From contig NZ_BDBN01000001.1 in NCBI RefSeq assembly GCF_001613005.1, forward strand, positions 62,001 to 126,000: a stretch of DNA of 64,000 nucleotides, read 5' to 3'. The translations under genes and the position numbers were made by a program. Shown piece by piece: positions 49,497 through 57,534 of the stretch; positions within the stretch are counted from its first letter, which is position 1; each line of letters starts with the position of its first letter. The notes under the pieces were generated by a model that saw only the letters and a list, made by a program, of their open reading frames with translations, was not told the DNA's origin and searched no databases. The DNA is from Nocardia nova NBRC 15556 (GTDB taxonomy: Bacteria > Actinomycetota > Actinomycetes > Mycobacteriales > Mycobacteriaceae).

Positions 49497-50888
49497 ATGA
49501 ATACCGACAACGTCGAATACACCACGTTCACCGGCTGGGTCGACCCGCCACACGACATCCGGCCCGCCCTGTCCGGCGACCTCGATTGTGCGGTCGCCGT
49601 CGTCGGCGGCGGCATCGGGGGCATGTCGACCGCACTGCGGCTTGCCGAGCGTGGGCGAGACGTGGTGCTGCTGGAGGCCACATTCTGTGGGCACGGAGCC
49701 AGCTCGCGCAACGCCGGTCAACTGGCGGGCGCCCCCGGCGGCGACCTTCAACTGCTCGACATCCTGTCCCGCAAGAAGATGCCGGGCATGATCCGGCTCG
49801 CCGAGCATGCCGCGCACCACGTCGAGGACTTCATCGACAAACACGACATCGACTGTGAGTACGAAGCGACCGGGAACGCCTTCGCCGCGGTCTCGCGTGG
49901 ACAGATGGGCCGGGTGCGCCGGGTGGCGAAGATACTGACGCGAGTCGGCGGACACGTCCAGGTGGGCACGAGCGAGGAACTCGGCATCCCGCGTGGGTTT
50001 CTCGGAGGAATGCGCGAGGTCATCGGCGGGCGAATGAACCCGGGCAAGTTCAGCCTCGGCATGCGCCAGGTCCTGCTCGGATCGTCCGCTCGGGTCTTCG
50101 AGCACACGAAGGTCACCGACATCGCACGCGAGGGCGCCCGAGTCGTCCTCACGACGGCGCACGGCAGCGTCCGGGCGGACACGGTGGTGCTGGCAACGAA
50201 CGCGTACGCCGGCGAGTGGGACATCACCCCCAAGCACCTCTCGGTACCCATCTACACCGTCGAGGTGGAGACGGAGCCGATCGACCCCGCACGGATCGCC
50301 GCCCTCGGATGGACGAGCCGCATGGGCGTCGTCACCCAACACAACATCATGGAGAACTACCGACTCACTCCGCGTAACACGATCGTGTTCGGCGTACGCC
50401 GGCTCGAGCGTGGCACGAGCTACCCGCTCGTGGAGAAGGCTCCGGACCCAGCCCTGGTCGAGGAGCTCGCTGGAGCCTTCACGAGGCGGTTCCCATCGCT
50501 GTCGGATGTCGCGGTGGCGCGTGCCTGGGGTGGATGGATCGCGATCACCTCGTCCTGGCTTCCGGTCGCGGGCCGGATCGGCGACAACATCCTTTATTCG
50601 ATCGCCTGCAACGGACACGGGCTCGCGCAGGCGCCCTACGTCGGCACCCTCATCGCCGATGCGATCGTCGACGGTGAGCGGCACGAGGACCTGCAGACGT
50701 TGTGGCACGACAAGCCCAGGTTCCCGCGGCCGATGATGATGAGCCGCAACGGATTACGCACCATCTGGGCCGTCGACCGGTTCAACGACATGGTCAATGG
50801 AAGCCGCCGCAATGCCCGGCGCGGCGCGGCCCTCGCGGACCGTGCCGGCGACCCGCGGCAAGGCTCCATTCCCGCCGACAAGCGCTGA
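49497..50888 (+). CDS. DAO-type FAD oxidoreductase, gamma-glutamylputrescine oxidase-like (PuuB-like)
   Basis: A 463-residue flavoprotein. The FAD motif is AVAVVGGGIGGMSTALRLAERG followed by LLEATFCGHGASSRNAGQLAG, the S-x-x-N-x-G-Q hallmark of PuuB/OrdL-like oxidases. The C-terminus has YSIACNGHGLAQAPYVGTLIAD. These enzymes oxidise gamma-glutamylated or secondary amines, releasing H2O2 and an aldehyde. It fits with the ligase, ALDH and PuuD-like genes upstream. GAGGA precedes the ATG. Confidence 0.82.
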   Translation: MNTDNVEYTTFTGWVDPPHDIRPALSGDLDCAVAVVGGGIGGMSTALRLAERGRDVVLLEATFCGHGASSRNAGQLAGAPGGDLQLLDILSRKKMPGMIRLAEHAAHHVEDFIDKHDIDCEYEATGNAFAAVSRGQMGRVRRVAKILTRVGGHVQVGTSEELGIPRGFLGGMREVIGGRMNPGKFSLGMRQVLLGSSARVFEHTKVTDIAREGARVVLTTAHGSVRADTVVLATNAYAGEWDITPKHLSVPIYTVEVETEPIDPARIAALGWTSRMGVVTQHNIMENYRLTPRNTIVFGVRRLERGTSYPLVEKAPDPALVEELAGAFTRRFPSLSDVAVARAWGGWIAITSSWLPVAGRIGDNILYSIACNGHGLAQAPYVGTLIADAIVDGERHEDLQTLWHDKPRFPRPMMMSRNGLRTIWAVDRFNDMVNGSRRNARRGAALADRAGDPRQGSIPADKR

Positions 50889-50986
50889 CACGGCGTCGGC
50901 GCTCTGCCACCACCAATGCGACAGACGAACGACCGCTGCACTGCGGGCACACCATGCAGGAAACCGACGTACGGAAGCGAAAGCCC

Positions 50987-51736
50987 ATGAAGAACAACAG
51001 AATTGCGGCCACCATCGGATCGGTGGCAGCCGTCGCCGCCTTCACAGGTGGGACCGCGCATGCGGCGCCCGCCGAACCAGCGCCGATCCACGTCGACATC
51101 GCCCCCGCCGTCGCCTACACCGGCAGCGTCGTGGACAGCTCGGTCGTGGTGAACACCCCGTTCGGCTCATTGACGACACGCGGCGGCGACTTTCAGGTCG
51201 TCGACAGCCGCGGCAGCCTGGTCGCCGGTACGCCGCTGACCACGTCGAAGAATCCTGCCGACTGGCCCGTCGCCGCCCGGACCGATCCAACCCACGTCGC
51301 GAACGCCCCTGCGCCCCAACACCGCGCCGAGCTCGCCGGCGCCGACGCGAGCGCGGCGGCGCCGGAACTCGCGGCTGCTCCCGAGCCCACACCAGTTGCT
51401 GAACCCGTCGTGCACGACGTCGACGCGTCCGCCGACTTCAACGGTGCACTCGGGGTGGCAGCAACGCAGTTCGGTCTCGCAACAGGGGTCGGCACCCTCG
51501 CGGGCGGAGTCGTCGGCCTGGGCGTCGGCTGTCTCGCCGGCGCGTTGACCGGTGGTTTCGTCGCCATTCCCACCGGTCCGATCGCGGCGCCCGCAGCCGC
51601 GCTCGGCTGCGTCATGGGTGCCGGTATCGGTGCCGGGATCGGCGGCGTGACCGGCGCCGCGCTGCTCGGAATCCCGGTCGGCATCGCCAGCGCGGCGCAG
51701 ATGTACAACTCCTTGCATGCGGCCGGCGACATCTGA
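50987..51736 (+). CDS. Secreted glycine-zipper protein (paralogue of the 1878 gene)
   Basis: A 249-residue protein with a signal peptide ending AHA-AP, a beta-rich N-terminal domain with FQVVDSRGSLVAGTPLTT, an Ala/Pro-rich linker, and a hydrophobic Gly/Ala C-terminus (GVVGLGVGCLAGALTGG and GCVMGAGIGAGIGGV). Same layout as the protein at 1878: signal, domain of about 110 residues, two GC motifs in the zipper. Function unknown. The ATG at 50987 is chosen so that the signal peptide starts cleanly; ATG 50954 is an alternative. Confidence 0.65.
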   Translation: MKNNRIAATIGSVAAVAAFTGGTAHAAPAEPAPIHVDIAPAVAYTGSVVDSSVVVNTPFGSLTTRGGDFQVVDSRGSLVAGTPLTTSKNPADWPVAARTDPTHVANAPAPQHRAELAGADASAAAPELAAAPEPTPVAEPVVHDVDASADFNGALGVAATQFGLATGVGTLAGGVVGLGVGCLAGALTGGFVAIPTGPIAAPAAALGCVMGAGIGAGIGGVTGAALLGIPVGIASAAQMYNSLHAAGDI

Positions 51737-51826
51737 ATCGTCCGCTCGTGGCCTTTCGTTCGCTGCAGCAGCGCGGTTCGTAAAGTGTTGTAACTCTCGC
51801 ATTTTGACGCGGCCGAGCAGTTCGCG

Positions 51827-52309
51827 GTGATGGGGCCGCGGTATCCTGACCGAGTGCCGCAGGTTGGTTCGGGCGGACGTGACGATATCGAGGAAGCCGT
51901 TGCGGTGCGAATGACGCGACAGCGGATATTGTGTTCGAAGGGAGGACGTTTCGCCTTCATCATCGGTGAGGCCGCCCTGCATCAGGTCGTCGATTCGGCG
52001 GCGATCATGGCGGCTCGGTTACAGGCGCTCATCGGCCACGCTGGGAACCCGCGGGTCGATCTATCGATCGTGCCACTGGCGGCTGCGGCGCCGATCGGCT
52101 CGCATGGGTTCGCGATGTTCGACCGAGACAGCGTGATGGTCGAGACGATCAGCGCGGAACTCACCGTGACCCGCCCTTCCGAAATCGCTGTCTACGACGA
52201 CGCTTTCAGGGCGATGCACGAGATTGCCGCACGCGGGTCGGCGGCGGTCGGCATCCTCGCTCGTATCGGTGCCGAGCACGAACAGCACCAGCACGGTGTC
52301 GCCGATTGA
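51827..52309 (+). pseudogene. XRE/DUF5753 regulator lacking its N-terminal HTH
   Basis: The frame reads AVAVRMTRQRIL, then FAFIIGEAALHQVV, MAARLQALIGHAG, NPRVDLSIVPLAA, HGFAMFDRDSVMVETIS and a final EIAVYDDAFRAMHEIAARG. This is the C-terminal half of DUF5753 regulators (Scr1-like). The XRE HTH and about 130 residues that should precede it are missing; the sequence directly upstream is unrelated. The break lies at the left edge of the relaxase region, so loss by recombination during element insertion is plausible. Confidence 0.65.
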
Positions 52310-52321
52310 TGATGTAAACCT

Positions 52322-55300
52322 CTACAGATCGAGGTCATAGCCAGGCCGGGCGCCGATGTCCGGTTCCGCGTGGTCGGGAAGGTCTGGCTCGAAACCATCG
52401 AATTCCGTACCGTCTGGCTGGGCAATATCGATGGCGTCTTGTATCGCTCGCGCGTGCGGTGACGGTGCGGGGGTTGTTTCCGCGTCGGCATTTCGGGTCG
52501 GTCCTGAAGGTGCTTTGGTGAGGTCGAGTCGGTGCCAGAGGGCTGCGGCGGGCATGTCGTCGGGGAGTGGTCGTTGAGTGGCTGCGTCAGTGAGCAGGGT
52601 GTCGATGTCGTGGCCGGCATCGGCGGCGGTGTCGAGGTGCTGGGCGAGGACCGGCCACCACGGATCGGTGGTTAGGCGCGTGTCGATGCGTTTGGCGAGC
52701 CCGGACCAGGTGTGGGTGGCGGTGTGCAGGTCGCCGAGGGTGTCGACGACTTGGGTGTCGAGATGCTGTTGGTGGTTGCGCTCGACTGCCGGGTAGCGGC
52801 GGGGTCCGGTGGGTCGCAGGTCGGTGTCGGGGACGTGGCGGGCGGCCCGCCATATCGCGAGTTGTGCTGTGAGGTCGCGATTTTGGAGTAGCGGATGCGC
52901 CCATGGGGGCGCCGTCGCAGGCGTCCATGTGTGGGCGTCTGCATTGATCTCTGTGGCGATTGTGGTGATGATGCGGGCGCGTGCGTGGAGCTGTTGGGTG
53001 GTCTGGTTGTCGGGGAGTTCGGCGGGGACTGCGCGGATCCAGGGCAATGGCCCGCCGTGGGTGGAGTGGGTGCCGGTGGTGTCGAGGCGCCAGTCGAGGA
53101 CGGCGGCCGGGTCGTGTGCGGTATCGAGTTCTCGTTCATGTGCTGCCCGTCGGAGGGCGAGGACCGGGTCAAGCCCGGTGATGGCGAGGGTGGCGAGATG
53201 CTGGCGCAGGACGGGGTAGGCGGGCGCGTCGGTAAGGCCGAGCAATAGCTGTTCTGCGGCGTGATCTAGATGGTCGAGAGCATCGGGGCCGAGAGCCGTT
53301 TCGACGGCCACGCCGATGGCGTCGTGGTAGGTGTCGATGGCGCGACCGAGCCGTTTGTGCGGGTTGAGGGTGTCGCGGAGATCAGCGTGGGCGCTGGCGT
53401 GTGTGGCGTCACGGGCGAGGATGCGTTGCAGGACTTCGGTGCTGGTGCGGGGAAGGACGGCCGGTTCGGTCCAGGGGAAGTGTTCGTCGCCGTCGGTGGT
53501 GGGGATGTAGGCGTGGTTGGCGTGGATGCCGCGGGTCATGGCGACGTAGAACTGGTTGCGGGATTCGTTGCCGGTGAGTGCGGTGTGGCAGGTGTCGACG
53601 GTGATGCCTTGGGCGGAGTCGATGGTCATGGCGTAGCCGAGGCGCACGTGTTCGGCGACATAATCGGCGGGCAAATGGGCCGTGGCGCCGGGTTGTCGGC
53701 CGGTGCGCAGGTGTGTGGTGGTGAGGCTGCCGTCGGGGTGGACGTCGGTGATCGTCCAGCGGTAGCCGTTGCGCACCCAGTCCCGGTCGCCGAGACCCAG
53801 GCGGGGGTTGTTGCGTCGGGTGCAGATGATGTCCCCGACCGACGCGCACTCTCGTTCGGCGACAACGACTTCCGGACCGAGCGGGGCGAGCGTGCGGGTG
53901 AGTCGGTCGGTGCGGGCGCGGGTATTGAGTTCGGTGACGAGGTCGTGGGTGGGGGCGAGCATGAGGGTGTCTCGTCCGGCGTGGTGGTCGGCGAACCATG
54001 CCATGTAGGTCTTGTCCGCGATAGCGGCCGGGGTGCCGGAGTGGATGCGCTGGTGGTCGAGGTAGTAGCTGAGACCGGCTGGGTCGCCCTCGCGGAGGGC
54101 GAGGCTGGCGGCGGCTTCGTGGGGGTCGGCGAATCGGACGACGTCGGTCATGGTGACGGTGTGGGTGGCTGTGAGGTCGGTGGCGGTGCCGCCGGGTTCG
54201 ATGGAGGGTAGTTGCGCGGTGTCGCCGAGGCAGCGGATGGTGGCGTCGCGGTGGGTGAGGAATTCGAACAGGCGTAGCCGTTTGTCGTCGCCGAGTTTGA
54301 CGTGCTCGTCAATGACGACCAGTGTGCGGGCGTCGATCTGCAGCAGCCATTCCGGCAACTGTGGCGGGTATGGAGAGTCGGTGATCGGCTGAGCGGTGGC
54401 TGTGTGTTGGTCGAGGATGTGGAGGAGGCGGTCGACGGTTTCGACTCGGATACCGGTGTTTTCGGCCAGCACTGCGGCTGCGGCGGCGGTGGGGGCGAGG
54501 CCGACGACGATGCCGCCGGAGGCGTGCCACGCGTTGACGAGCACGCGCATCGCGGTGGTTTTCCCGGTGCCGGCGGGCGCGTTCGCGACACCGATCCGCA
54601 GGGGCGAGCACGCGAATTCGGTGACGACGGCGACCTGGCCCGGGTTCAACGGCTTGCCGAAGTTGGCGGGATCGGTGTTGTAGGAGTCGATCGCCGAGGC
54701 GACCACATCGGCGGGAAGCGTGCGTGCGCCGGGCTGTAGCGACAGGTCGAGGAGGCGTTGTTCGATGCCGAGCCGGCGTGCGGAGGTATAGGTCTGACTG
54801 CCGGGAACGGTGTAGACACTGGTGCCGTCGCGGCGTTGGAAGATTGTCGGGGGATGCTGGAGAACGGGTTCGGCGGTGATGTCCGGGTCGCCACGCGCGA
54901 TAGATCTTGCAGGCGATAGGGCCTCGCGGACTACAACTTCGACGACGTTCGGCCACTGCGTCGGGTGAATGTGGCCGCGGGTTTGGCGTTCGGCTTCGGC
55001 GCGGATGTGGTGGTGCTGCCACACCGAACGCTGCCCGGAAACGACATCGACAACCTCGTCGGCGGCGCGGGAAATCCACGCCTCATCGACTGTCGGACGA
55101 GCATTCGCAGGCCGGTTGAGCACCGAATTGATGGTGTTCTCGACAGCGTCGGGTCCGCCGAACAGGGCGGCTGCGTCGGTGTGCCAGTCGTGGCGTTGCT
55201 GGGCGTAGGAGCGGGAAAGGTGTTTGGCGGGGCGGGTTTCGAGGGTGGCGCGCTCTGCGAGGGCGAATAACTCTTTCGGTGTCGGTTCGCGCCCGAGCTG

Positions 55301-56425
55301 CTGCTGAAACGACACCGCGAGGGAGTCGAGCCGGTGGGTGATGGCGGTGTCGCGGCTCGACCAGTGTCGGATCAACTCGGTTGGGATGCCGGTGATTTCT
55401 CGGATGGGTCGTTTGTTGGGTGTGGGTGCGGGGCGTTCGGTGAATTGGATGCCGAGGTTGGTTTCGAGGTGGTGTTCGAGGCGGGTGTTGTAGATCTCGC
55501 TGACGACGACGAGGTTGCGGTAGATGTGGGTGGCATCGAGGGTCCGCCATTTCCCGTCAAGGGTGCGTACTCGGTTGGCGATGAGCATGTGGGTGTGCAG
55601 GTCGGGGTCGCCGGAGCGTGATTCGCGATGAGTGAACCGTGCGGCGATCAGTCCTTCGACGTCGACCTGCCGCACACCATGCGTGCCCAAACGGGTATAG
55701 GTGGCGTTGTTTTCGAGCCAGGCGATGGCGTCGTCGACGGCCGCGTTGTGGGCGGCCTGGATGGCGTCGCCGATGGGTTTTGGGGCGATGGCCCACAGTG
55801 CGGAGACGCTTTTGACAGGCGAGAAGGTGATGTCGAACCCAGCGACCGCTGCCGATTGCGGGCGGGAGATGCGGGCGACGAACCCGGAGAGTTCGCGATC
55901 ATCCAGCGGTGGGCGGTCGTAGTTTTCGACGAACATCGTTGTCGCGACCTCTGTCCGGATCCGAGCGCGGGTGTCTTCGTCGATGGCGGCGTTGGCGTCG
56001 AGACTTCGGGAGAGGTTGTGTTGCCGGTATGCCTGGGCGCACCGGGTGCGGAATTGGTTGTCGCCGTGGCGTGCCGAGAAGGCTTTGCCGAGCCGGCTGG
56101 CTTGTTTGGCCGCATGGACAGCGTCTTTGGGTTTGGCGCCCTTTTCGATCGCTTCGGTGACGATCTCGTATTCGATGGCGGTGGCGTTGGGGTGTCGGCC
56201 GAGGCCGAACAGCGACCGCATCTGGTTCTCGGTGACCTGTTCGGCGGCTGAAATACCGAGGGCGGCAAGGCCGGTGCCGTGCCAGGTTCCGGGCGCTTCG
56301 CCGCGGGTGGAGTAGTAGTCGGCCAGGCTGGATGCGCCGAGGTCGGTGGCATCGGCGGCGGCTACCTGGCGTTGGTAGTACAGGTAGCTGGTGCCGGCGA
56401 GGATCTTGTGCAGCGTCGCTGTCAC
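52322..56425 (-). CDS. MobF-type conjugative relaxase-helicase (TraA/TrwC-like)
   Basis: About 1367 residues. The N-terminal TrwC relaxase domain has the catalytic Tyr cluster SYLYYQRQ, FDITFSPVKSVSALWA and the three-His metal site at residues 266, 277 and 279 (HRESRSGDPDLHTHM). The helicase has Walker A NAPAGTGKTTAMRVL (GTGKT 619-623), LVVIDEHVKL as Walker B, and AMTIDSAQGITVDTCH with QFYVAMTRG at the end. It nicks oriT and unwinds DNA during transfer. GTG 56425 (VTATLHKI) is preferred because relaxases of this type begin there; 56440 and 56470 are alternatives. No mating-pair genes are nearby. Confidence 0.9.
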   Translation of the reverse strand: MTATLHKILAGTSYLYYQRQVAAADATDLGASSLADYYSTRGEAPGTWHGTGLAALGISAAEQVTENQMRSLFGLGRHPNATAIEYEIVTEAIEKGAKPKDAVHAAKQASRLGKAFSARHGDNQFRTRCAQAYRQHNLSRSLDANAAIDEDTRARIRTEVATTMFVENYDRPPLDDRELSGFVARISRPQSAAVAGFDITFSPVKSVSALWAIAPKPIGDAIQAAHNAAVDDAIAWLENNATYTRLGTHGVRQVDVEGLIAARFTHRESRSGDPDLHTHMLIANRVRTLDGKWRTLDATHIYRNLVVVSEIYNTRLEHHLETNLGIQFTERPAPTPNKRPIREITGIPTELIRHWSSRDTAITHRLDSLAVSFQQQLGREPTPKELFALAERATLETRPAKHLSRSYAQQRHDWHTDAAALFGGPDAVENTINSVLNRPANARPTVDEAWISRAADEVVDVVSGQRSVWQHHHIRAEAERQTRGHIHPTQWPNVVEVVVREALSPARSIARGDPDITAEPVLQHPPTIFQRRDGTSVYTVPGSQTYTSARRLGIEQRLLDLSLQPGARTLPADVVASAIDSYNTDPANFGKPLNPGQVAVVTEFACSPLRIGVANAPAGTGKTTAMRVLVNAWHASGGIVVGLAPTAAAAAVLAENTGIRVETVDRLLHILDQHTATAQPITDSPYPPQLPEWLLQIDARTLVVIDEHVKLGDDKRLRLFEFLTHRDATIRCLGDTAQLPSIEPGGTATDLTATHTVTMTDVVRFADPHEAAASLALREGDPAGLSYYLDHQRIHSGTPAAIADKTYMAWFADHHAGRDTLMLAPTHDLVTELNTRARTDRLTRTLAPLGPEVVVAERECASVGDIICTRRNNPRLGLGDRDWVRNGYRWTITDVHPDGSLTTTHLRTGRQPGATAHLPADYVAEHVRLGYAMTIDSAQGITVDTCHTALTGNESRNQFYVAMTRGIHANHAYIPTTDGDEHFPWTEPAVLPRTSTEVLQRILARDATHASAHADLRDTLNPHKRLGRAIDTYHDAIGVAVETALGPDALDHLDHAAEQLLLGLTDAPAYPVLRQHLATLAITGLDPVLALRRAAHERELDTAHDPAAVLDWRLDTTGTHSTHGGPLPWIRAVPAELPDNQTTQQLHARARIITTIATEINADAHTWTPATAPPWAHPLLQNRDLTAQLAIWRAARHVPDTDLRPTGPRRYPAVERNHQQHLDTQVVDTLGDLHTATHTWSGLAKRIDTRLTTDPWWPVLAQHLDTAADAGHDIDTLLTDAATQRPLPDDMPAAALWHRLDLTKAPSGPTRNADAETTPAPSPHARAIQDAIDIAQPDGTEFDGFEPDLPDHAEPDIGARPGYDLDL

Positions 56426-56986
56426 GTATCCATCAGACACCCAACGACATTCGGATCGCGAGGGCGGCAAGGGACTGAGTTTGTATCAATTCTCGCCGTT
56501 TCGCCACGTCGTAAGGAAATTCTCAGCCGGAGTGCAGGAGGTCTGCGTATGTATGTGTGAATGTGGGTGTGAAGAGTGGGTGATGTGTGAATGTGGGTGT
56601 GAAGAGTGGGTGATGTGTGAATGTGGGTGTGGGGGAGTTGTGGTGGTGTGGAGTTGTGGTGGGGGTGAGTATGGGGTGGTGATGTGTGGGGAGTAACTGG
56701 TTGTTGGCGTGGGTGAACGTGGGAGTGGTCATCGCCCGGCGTTCTGCCCGACCATGCTGCGCCGCGCCGCGTGGCCGATACATGCCTTGGTACAGCGCGG
56801 CTCGTGGTCGGGATCGATATTCACGTCCCGGTTGGGGCCGGTGATCTCTACCCGCGCCTCGCCGACGGCACCAGTCGCCGATTGCCCGACGCGCTGCGGA
56901 ACTGGGCGTGGACCATGCTGGCTGCCCACCATCACAGCCTCGCTACCGCCGTGTCTCGGCCTTCCCGTGCCGGGTCGAATTCGGTG
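56426..56986. other. Noncoding region behind the relaxase, G/T-rich on plus, candidate oriT
   Basis: No gene I can support. 56520-56700 is strikingly strand-biased: almost only G, T and A on plus, with three 30-base repeats. From 56710 to 56986 the DNA is ordinary GC-rich and holds only unconvincing short frames. MobF relaxases often act at an oriT just upstream of their own gene, which makes this the best candidate site. Confidence 0.5.
56551..56640. repeat. Three tandem 30-bp direct repeats
   Basis: The 30-base unit (core ATGTGTGAATGTGGGTGTG) occurs at 56551-56580, 56581-56610 and 56611-56640. Copies 1 and 2 differ only at the 5' end; copy 3 diverges in its last ten bases. There is no spacer, so it is not a CRISPR. 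The repeats start 126 bases upstream of the relaxase GTG, where iterons or relaxase-binding repeats of an oriT could lie. Confidence 0.7.
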
Positions 56987-57498
56987 TCATCGGCGGTCGC
57001 GTGTGCGTCGATATCGTGACCGATGTCGACTGACACGGGGGCATCGAACCCTGGTATTCGCGCGTTGCGACGCTATCGCGCGGTAGGTCGTTGCGGTGTT
57101 ATCCGTGGGAGAGTTCGCCGGCGACGATTGGTCGGCGAGGTTGAGTCCATCGCGGACAAGGTGGGCGAGGTGGCCGTCGCGGACGCGGTAGACGATGCGG
57201 CGGCCTTCGCGGCGGGTGTCGACCATGCCGGTGAAGCGTAGTTTGCCAGGTGCTGGCCGACGGCGGTGCGGGAGCCGCCGCAAGCTTCGGTGAGGCGGTG
57301 ACGTCGGCTTCGTCGTCGGCGAGTAGCCACAGCAGGTGGAGCCGGGTGGGGCCCGAGCATTCGGAACACCGATGTGGCAGCGTCGAGCCGGACGGGGTCG
57401 GGCGCGACGGGGTGGGTCAGGCTGGGCGGTGGTGAGTCGGCTGCGGCTGTCTCGCCGGTCGTGGGTTCACCGAGCTTGTTAGCGCTTTCCAGCGGCAC
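56987..57498 (-). pseudogene. ArsR-like HTH regulator with three small indels
   Basis: Spliced across frames, the minus strand gives LDAATSVFRMLG, then TRLHLLWLLADDEADVTA, LTEACGGSRTAVGQHLA and LRFTGMVDTRREGRRIVYRVRDGHLAHLV: a complete ArsR winged helix. To read it, one base must be removed in the G-run at 57348-57351, one added near 57290-57300, and one added near the T-run at 57242-57244. Three indels in 110 bases indicate decay rather than one sequencing slip. The C-terminal part runs to 56987. Confidence 0.65.
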
Positions 57499-57534
57499 AT
57501 CGATGCTCGAACAGCGGCCCTGTCCGCAAATCGG

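Noticed and set aside
53270..54211. 313-residue plus-strand Gly/Val-rich frame in the relaxase
   Set aside because: Mirror of the relaxase helicase domains, which carry clear Walker and C-terminal helicase motifs on minus.
56551..56640. CRISPR array
   Set aside because: Three repeats are directly abutting with no unique spacers and no cas genes nearby.
56391..56696. Frame encoding repeated MCECGC-type Cys-rich peptide
   Set aside because: It only translates the 30-bp G/T-rich tandem repeats and has no ribosome site.
56771..57019. 82-residue plus-strand frame with GAGDLYPRLADGTSRRLPDAL
   Set aside because: A short plausible-looking stretch, but no family, poor ribosome site and Ser-rich tail; not enough support.
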